This document shows positions 57,835-64,000 of a DNA stretch of 64,000 nt, piece after piece. This stretch comes from Oscheius sp. JU75 (Eukaryota; Nematoda; Chromadorea; Rhabditida; Rhabditidae). The DNA lies in contig JASJZC010000005.1 in assembly GCA_037178855.1 (NCBI GenBank), positions 4,588,001-4,652,000 of the forward strand. The letters run 5' to 3'. The number at the start of each line of letters is the position of its first letter. Position 1 is the stretch's first letter. The position numbers were made by a program, and so were the translations under genes. Below the pieces are notes generated by a model. The model had not been told where the DNA came from. It was given only the letters and a program-made list of their open reading frames with translations, and searched no databases.

Positions 57835-58651
57835 TTTATGTTGGGCTAGAGACTTAGCTGCTGATTCAAAGGACGGGAAGGCACTGGCTAGTACAAGAGA
57901 ACACATCTGGATGACCAATATGGAAGGCACATTTTTCTTATGGATTACTATTTGGGCAGTCCATCCGTGAGGAAACCAATGCTAAAACTACATGAATCAA
58001 GTACAGCACCGACAAACTTCATTGAAAACCAGTCACTTACAATTGGAGTAAGGTCACTTATATTGTGTAGACCTTTTTTTTTGCAGTTGATGGTATCTTT
58101 CTATATCGTCACTTTGGTACAGATAGCAGGGCTTTATAGAATCTCCTAGGCGTCTCTACAAGACATTTTTCCAAAGAAAATCAGAGAATAGAATTTTTTT
58201 TTTAAAGTCTCTGAGAAGCGAATAATAAACCGTGTTCAAAACGCCGCCTTACCGTAAGCCGGGAACACGTGATCTTGACACGATCTCGTTTTTCAGGTCT
58301 GCTCATGTTTTTGCAGATCTCAAAATGTTTCAATCCTTTTATGTAACAGCTGACTTCCACTGTTATCTTTTGCAGTTTTAATACGAAAATTGGGCCTATC
58401 TTGAAGATATATTTCTTAAGCATATGTTCGGAAAACTTTATTTACGTGGGTTATTTCGCATCCTTGTGTGAAATACGACGGTTTTGCCATTCAAACCTTG
58501 ATCTTAATTTTGGTTAGCACCGATTTGCGGTAAGCGCGTCCCAATTGCCAACGCGGGACCTTCACGATTTCGAACCATTCCACATACTTGTGGTGTTCTT
58601 TTATTCTCTGCTTCATTACCTTTGCTTATTGTATAATTACGTACTTTCAGC
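57835..58651. other. Divergent intergenic region Ly6-like gene / Polo-like kinase
   Basis: About 820 bp without a supported exon. It includes runs of T and A around 58070-58205. The acceptor-like TTTCAG at 58645-58650 directly precedes the kinase start codon, consistent with a spliced leader. No RNA gene or repeat was recognised. Confidence 0.4.
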
Positions 58652-60802
58652 ATGGAGAAGAGAAAGGAACAGCTGAAAGATGTGCCGGAGCAGGTGTTCG
58701 ACAAGGGACGCAACGTGATCTACGCTAGAGGCAAATTTCTCGGAAAAGGTGGTTTCGCTAGATGCTATGAGCTGACGGATACGCGAACCAACGAGCTATT
58801 CGCAGGAAAGATCGTGAGCAAAACGCTTCTTCAAAAACCCTATCAACGGGAAAAGGTCCGAGATTATCACGGTACAAAAGAACTCAAAGTTGCAGATGAC
58901 CCAAGAAGTTCAAATCCATCAAAGCCTAGCCCACCCCCATGTGGTAAAACTTTTCACCTGCTTTGAGGACGTCGATAACGTTTACATTACGCTGGAGCTG
59001 TGTGCCCGTCGCTCGTTGATGGAACTGCACAAGAGAAGAAGGGCTGTGACCGAACCTGAGGCTCGCTACTTCACTATTCACGTATTTCGCACGTTTTGTC
59101 TCAATATTTCATATTTAGGTCTGCGACGCTGTTCGCTATCTTCATGAGGACAAGCGGATCATACATCGAGACCTCAAGCTAGGCAACTTGTTCCTCAACG
59201 AAGAAATGCAAGTGAAAATCGGAGATTTCGGATTGGCCACGATAGTTGATGTGCCTGGAGAGAAGAAGAAGACTCTGTGTGGAACCCCGAACTACATAGC
59301 CCCGGAAGTCCTTGACAAAAAAGGTCACTCTTTCGAAGTCGATGTTTGGGCCATCGGCTGTATTCTCTACACTCTACTCTTTGGTCGACCTCCTTTCGAG
59401 ACTCAATCGCTCAAGGTTTTTGCTTCTCAAAAAGTTTAGTATCAGTTTCAGGACACCTATAATCGAATCAAGCTCAATCAGTATAAGATTCCTCCCAATG
59501 CCCCACAGCATTCGAGCGATCTGATTACGATTCTCCTCGCAGCTGATCCACAGAAGCGGCCCTCCGTTCGACAGGTACATTTTAAGGTTTCCCTATTCTA
59601 ATGTTGCTCCTGTAGTGCCTACAGCATCAATTCTTCTCGAATGGATTTCTCCCCAAGCGTCTGCCGGTCTCCTGTTTGACCATGGCGCCGAAGTTCACGA
59701 GAGATGAATTGAAGGCTCAGCCATCTCCTGTCCGAGTCAGAATGGATGACGGATCGAGACAGGTGCTTACTCCCCGTCAGCTTGTCCGAAACGACCTTGT
59801 AGCTCAACACCGCTATCTGGCAGATGTGGCCGAAAATGGCGAGAACGTACGCGATCGTAGGTTACTTCAACCGTCTTTACGTCATGCGTCATGTTTCAGC
59901 AGCTGTCTCCAACTCTTCTGACGGATATCTCCGCGAGCTGCACGCTCTGCTCACTGCCGTCTGCACTACTAACGTCACCAGAGTATGTTTCTTGTTCAAT
60001 TTCGGCTATATTCGGATTCAGCAATCGTGTGCCGGTCGTGATGAAGACGAGTCGCCTGAGTGCACTCCCGTGTTCTGGATCAGTAAATGGGTTGATTACT
60101 CTGACAAGTATGGCATTGGCTATCAACTATCCGACAATTCGGTCAGTTCTCAGATCTATGTTTTGCAATGAATTAGAATTTAGGTTGGTGTTCTCTTCAA
60201 CGACAGCACGAAGCTCGTTCTGGACGAAGCTGGCAATGAGCTGACCTACATTGAAAAGAACGAAAAGGAGCACTATTACTCTCTCTCCGGGAGTCCAGCC
60301 GATCTGACAAAAAAGGTCACCTTGCTCAAGTATTTCCGCTCCTACATGAACGAACATCTAATCCGTGCTGGTGGAGACTTGGCGGCCAGAGTGAGGACTG
60401 TTTCTTATCATTACTCAATCCCTGTCATTAGGAGGGTGACGATCTTGCACGACTTCCTGTTCTTCGCACTTGGTTCCGCACACGCTCTGCCATTGTCCTT
60501 CATCTTAGCAATGGAACTCTTCAGATCAATTATTTCGATGTCAGTTTCTATTATCTATTGAGCCTAAATATACCTTTTAGGATCACACTAAACTTATTTT
60601 CTGCCCACTAATGCAAGCTGTAACTTATATCGATGAACGCAAGCAGTTCCACGTTTACAAGCTTAGTGACTTGGAGAAGAACGGAACTGACCAAAACTTG
60701 GTCAACCGACTCAAATACGGCAAGCTTATGGTAGAGCGTCTTATCAACAACTCGAACTCGAGACCAGGCTCCGGCAGCTCTGCAAGGGTTCGTTCGGCAT
60801 AG
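58652..60802 (+). CDS. PLK1: Polo-like kinase 1
   Basis: Mitotic Ser/Thr kinase acting at centrosomes, kinetochores and midbody. The ATG at 58652 directly follows CAG-C. The kinase domain shows the glycine loop [26 protein letters not shown] (catalytic Lys); [50 protein letters not shown]; and [16 protein letters not shown], whose Thr is the activating T-loop site. The first Polo box begins [20 protein letters not shown], with the Trp that reads phosphopeptides. The second has [20 protein letters not shown] and [12 protein letters not shown], carrying the His-Lys phosphate pincer. The stop is TAG at 60802. All key residues are present, so an active kinase with functional phosphopeptide binding is predicted. 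LEO1 follows 263 bp downstream on the same strand. Confidence 0.96.
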
Positions 60803-61065
60803 CACCCTTTTCAAAGTCCAATTTGCAGGAAAGAGCAACACCTCGTGGATCGCAGCGTCTCCCCATGGTCTAGACTTTTACCGAGATCAACCCCTAAAAT
60901 GAATTCGTTTTGTATTACTGTGCTTTTTACCGAAAATGAAAATTCCTGTATGTGAGCTTGTTCTTTTTCTGGTTAGTACCACGTCAGTATCACAACATGG
61001 AAGCGCGCGCTGTTGTTGATCGATTTCCATCAACTAAAGCATTTTGAAAGTTGAGTGTTATAGGG

Positions 61066-62719
61066 ATGTCGTCTTCTGACAGCGACGGCCAGCCTTCTAA
61101 GACACTGAGGTGGGTTTTTGATCGTTCTACACTTTTTTGTTTTGTTTTCTCTATTCGTCTTTTACAGAGCGAGGAGCTCGTCATCTTCTTCGGCTCACTC
61201 GAATGCTGAGAACCCGGTTGAAAGTCGAGGGGGACTGGTAAATGCTCCTCATACAGGTGCTTTGTTTTCTGCGAAATATTAATGTAACGAGAATTTAGCC
61301 GATGACAGTGGCAGTGAGCGATCTCATGCATCTCCTACACCTGTTCTAAAAAATCGCCGTCTGATGGACAGTTCGAGCGACGAAGAGGCGGGGAAGAAGG
61401 TAGCAATTTCTTTTTTCCTGCTAATAGGGAAACTTAGGTTGTAAAATCTTCATCCCAAGGAGATGTTTTCGGAGATGAGCTGTCGTCTGATTCCGACAAT
61501 GCCGACGGCGATGTTGGTAGACGTCGTTCTGTTCAAGATGAGGACGAATCAAATGAACAAGCTTTCGAAGATCGGTCCGGTTCTCCAATGGAAGAAGAAC
61601 CAGCAAAGGTGAAAACTATTAAGGTTAGTCTACAAGTGTGACTTATGATATCTCTTTTTCTAGGGTGAATCCGTTCGGGTGAGATTGCTCTACGATAATG
61701 ATTTGTACCACGTTCGAGTAAGCGTTCAATATAAAAAAAAAGTGACGATTTAAATATTTAGATGCCGAATTTTCTTTCGATCGAGACAAAACCTTTCGTA
61801 CCGGCATGTTACGAAGACATTTATGTTGAGTATGATGCCGTAGACGAAGAAGGCAGGAACAGGTTGAAACTTAAGGTAGGAATATTTTCTTGCTTTTCTT
61901 ATGCGTGGCTTAATAGGTAGAAAACACGCTCCGTTGGCGGGTAACTGGCCCTGAGACTGATCCAAATTACGAAAGTAATGCCAAAATTGTCAAGTGGAGC
62001 GATGGAACGTGAGTTTTTCTCTTTGAAACTGTTAGCAAAACTTGCAAAACATTGCAGGATGTCGCTGATGGTGGGTAACGAGATCTTTGAGTGCCAGAAC
62101 ACCCATCTTCATGCTCCCATGCATCTTTTCATTCGACAGACTCATGGACTGACCGGCTGTGGCATTTTCACCAATCGGATCAAATTCCGACCTAGCACAA
62201 CGGAGAGTAAAACACACAAGAAGGTCACCATGACCGTTGCTGATCGTACGAAGAAGTCCGGCCAAGTTCGCTTTATCGAGGAGGTCGGAGGTATCAATCC
62301 AGATGAAGCCAAAAAGGTATTTTCACTTGAAGCTTACCTATGCGGGATTCAGGATATTGTTCGACGCGAGGAAGAAGCTCTCCGAGCTGCTTACAGACGT
62401 GAACGTGACCAGACAGCTAAAAAACGTGATCGTGATCGTCACAGAATGTCTAGTGAATTCTTGGAGAAGGGCTTCTCCGGTAAAACATCTATAGATAAAT
62501 TGATTCTTCTTCCTTTCAGACGACGAATCTCCGAAACAAGGTAGTTCTCGAAGAGATGCGCCTCTCATTGGGGCTAGTTCCGACGAGAGTGATGATGAAG
62601 CTAAGAGAATTGAGAAGAGCAAGAAGGATGCTTCCGATTCCGACGAGGAGTACCACCGTAGAAAGCTGGAAAAGAAAAAGAAGATTGTCTCCAGTGACGA
62701 AGAAGATGGAAGTGATTAA
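61066..62719 (+). CDS. LEO1: LEO1, Paf1 transcription elongation complex subunit
   Basis: Subunit of the Paf1 complex, which travels with RNA polymerase II and supports histone modification during elongation. The start at 61066 gives MSSSDSDGQPSKTLRARSSS and a long acidic, Ser-rich N-terminus (SSSDEEAGKK, SSDSDNADGDVGRR). The conserved core follows: PNFLSIETKPFVPACYEDIY, ENTLRWRVTGPETDPNYESN, AKIVKWSDGTMSLMVGNEIF and HLFIRQTHGLTGCGIFTNRI. A charged helix (DIVRREEEALRAAYRRER) leads to an acidic end SSDEEDGSD with TAA at 62719. Eight or so exons are separated by short introns. AATAAA is at 62740-62745. It converges on MRPL46 with a 66-bp gap. Confidence 0.94.
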
Positions 62720-62785
62720 GCTACATCTGTTCCCAACAAAATAAATGGTCTCAACTAAGTTTATAACATTTCTATTTTCTAAAAA

Positions 62786-63705
62786 TTATTCCAACAAAGC
62801 ACTTCGCATTGACATTTTGTAAGCTGATCCGGGAACAATACTCCAAAGCTCATCACTGTTCAACCATTTGAAATCGGAAATCTGCTGAGAATTGACGATC
62901 GAGTCGTTCCAATTGGGGACGAGCAATGCGTTGAAGAAGAACAGCTTTGCACCATGAGCTCCGGTCTGAGTAGTCAATGTTTTTGGGTATCTGAAGATGT
63001 TTTTGAAGAGAGGTGTTTTACAAAAAAAAATACCTATGACTAAAAACGGCAAAGGGGGCGTTTCCGGCCACAGTAGCTTGGGTATTTCCGGTCAATGTCG
63101 AAGCGAGACATCGTTCAGCTGTCTGAAAAAGGTTTTTGTGAGAGTTTAAAGAAAACTAAACCTCACGAAGAGATTCCCCTTCTTTATTTTTCGTCTGTGG
63201 AAGTATCCAGGGACTCGAATAGTTCTTCTTATCGAAATCTTGCTTTACGACGAGAATCAGCTTCCTGTCCAACGCTCTCCAGACGCTCTTTTCGTTCTTC
63301 ACTTCGGACTTTTTGTCCAGACGGTATCTGAATAATATTGATGAGAAAATAGGACTATTTCACCTTTGTGTAAAATTTGTAGCTTTTTTGGTCCATTCGT
63401 CCACGAGCATCGCACTTGTAATTCCGATTTCACCGTCCAGTTCAGACAATTCCTTGCCTTCTTTTTCCAACTGGGCTCGTTTTTCCAACAGCTTTTCATC
63501 CTTTCGGGCCTTCAATTCAAAGTCACAAACCAACGACTTTTCCTGCTCTTCCTGCAGCTGGGACTGGCGATATCTCAAACGAATTATCGGAGAATAACGA
63601 AAAGACTTACCTTTGTTCAGTTTCTGTCAAAACAGGCGCAATTATTGGATCCCTACGTAGGACGATCGAAGCAAAAATGTCCCATTTTCGTGGTACAACC
63701 CGCAT
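62786..63705 (-). CDS. MRPL46: Mitochondrial ribosomal protein L46 (Nudix-like)
   Basis: Large-subunit protein of the mitochondrial ribosome carrying a degenerate Nudix fold. The start at 63705 gives MRVVPRKWDIFASIVLRRDP, then a helix-rich charged region (RARKDEK-like text, EKRAQLEKEGKELSELDGE, MLVDEWTKKATNF). Next are ALDRKLILVVKQDF, PWILPQTKNKEGESLRETAE, TVAGNAPFAVFSHRYPKTL and GAHGAKLFFFNALLVPNWND, ending FKWLNSDELWSIVPG and MSMRSALLE at 62786. These match MRPL46 in order, including the D(R)KL and WILPQ segments of the fold. TGTTCAG lies three bases before the ATG, and the 3' end of AUH is only 145 bp upstream, so it is probably the downstream gene of an operon. Confidence 0.9.
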
Positions 63706-63850
63706 GCTCTGAACAGGAAGCATTACGACAAAAAAATGAATGTGAAGGTAAAAGGGGCAGTAAGGCCAATGAATACTATGATCTCAAAGACAGTATTAAA
63801 ATTTATAAAAATGTACAACGCAAATTTCTAAAGGTGACAAAAGGTGGTTC

Positions 63851-64000
63851 TTATGAGCCACTGTAGTTTGGAGAGCGTTTCTCCGCGAATGCAGTCAATC
63901 CTTCTACTCGATCTTTCGTCGGAATGATTTGGGCATAACACTGCTGCTCGACGACAAGACCACTGGATAGATCCATCTGCGAGCCGGTATCGATCGCGAT
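63851..64000 (-). CDS. AUH: AUH-type methylglutaconyl-CoA hydratase, 3' end only
   Basis: C-terminal part of an enoyl-CoA hydratase family enzyme acting in mitochondrial leucine breakdown. The visible frame reads [40 protein letters not shown] and RSPNYSGS, with TAA at 63851. The run YAQ-IPTKDR-EGL-AF-EKR-P-Y is that of AUH and is stronger than to other crotonases. The active site lies off the right edge. It sits directly upstream of MRPL46 on the same strand. Confidence 0.88.
   Translation of the reverse strand: MAIDTGSQMDLSSGLVVEQQCYAQIIPTKDRVEGLTAFAEKRSPNYSGS

Noticed and set aside
1..64000. CRISPR arrays, integrons, prophage or bacterial operons
   Set aside because: The window is intron-rich eukaryotic DNA; no regularly spaced repeats or bacterial gene layout are present.

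Overview
The window is nuclear DNA of a nematode. The clearest evidence is a cuticle collagen at 54038-55187, with the nematode-type N-terminal membrane segment, basic cleavage site and interrupted Gly-X-Y blocks. Supporting evidence is an astacin relic, a multi-domain Ly6-like gene, a Cys-loop anion channel, very short introns (mostly 33-60 bp) and polypyrimidine-AG acceptors just upstream of many start codons, as expected for spliced-leader trans-splicing. Gene density is high, roughly one gene per 2.5 kb on both strands. Exon boundaries were read by eye from splice sites and frame continuity; most gene identities are firm, but some terminal exons are not.

Layout: 1-6.4 kb holds the 5' end of a PYROXD2-like oxidoreductase (-), a cytidine deaminase (+), a Golgi-type GH38 alpha-mannosidase (-) and a zinc-finger gene with a Cys-rich tail (-). 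7.3-15.7 kb is one large gene, the MASK/ANKHD1 ankyrin-KH protein (+). 16.1-17.0 kb is the mitochondrial Fe-S carrier NFU1 (+). 17.0-24.9 kb is a tandem minus-strand block: a small membrane protein, then MON2, then two more small membrane-protein genes. 24.9-30.0 kb has a membrane/coiled-coil gene (+), ST7 (-) and the Rab-GAP TBC1D22 (-). 30.5-33.3 kb has the SUMO E2 UBC9 and the hydroxylase JMJD6 in tandem (+). 33.3-37.4 kb has an INPP5A-like protein lacking its catalytic residues (-) and an ENPP phosphodiesterase (-). 37.6-41 kb has a Cys-loop anion channel (+) and an orphan gene (+). 41.4-48.8 kb has ELAPOR (-), dynactin p62 (+), a putative mitochondrial membrane protein (-) and a coiled-coil gene (+). 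48.8-50.5 kb is sparse, with two small candidate secreted or membrane genes. 50.6-53.5 kb is cysteinyl-tRNA synthetase (+). 53.6-57.8 kb holds a small membrane ORF, the collagen, a broken astacin and the Ly6-like gene. 58.6-62.7 kb has Polo-like kinase and LEO1 (+). 62.8-64 kb has mitochondrial ribosomal protein L46 and the 3' end of AUH (-).

Most genes are conserved housekeeping functions: Golgi and endosomal traffic (MON2, TBC1D22, alpha-mannosidase, ELAPOR), mitochondrial metabolism (NFU1, MRPL46, AUH, PYROXD2), SUMO and chromatin functions (UBC9, JMJD6, LEO1), and mitosis or microtubules (PLK, dynactin p62). Several same-strand neighbours are separated by only 80-270 bp with acceptor-like sites before the downstream ATG, which suggests operons. 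I found no CRISPR array, transposase, rRNA or tRNA gene. The observations most worth checking are the INPP5A-like pseudoenzyme, the astacin pseudogene, the candidate operons, a 27-bp divergent start pair, a GC-rich intron in the MASK KH domain and several small unassigned genes.
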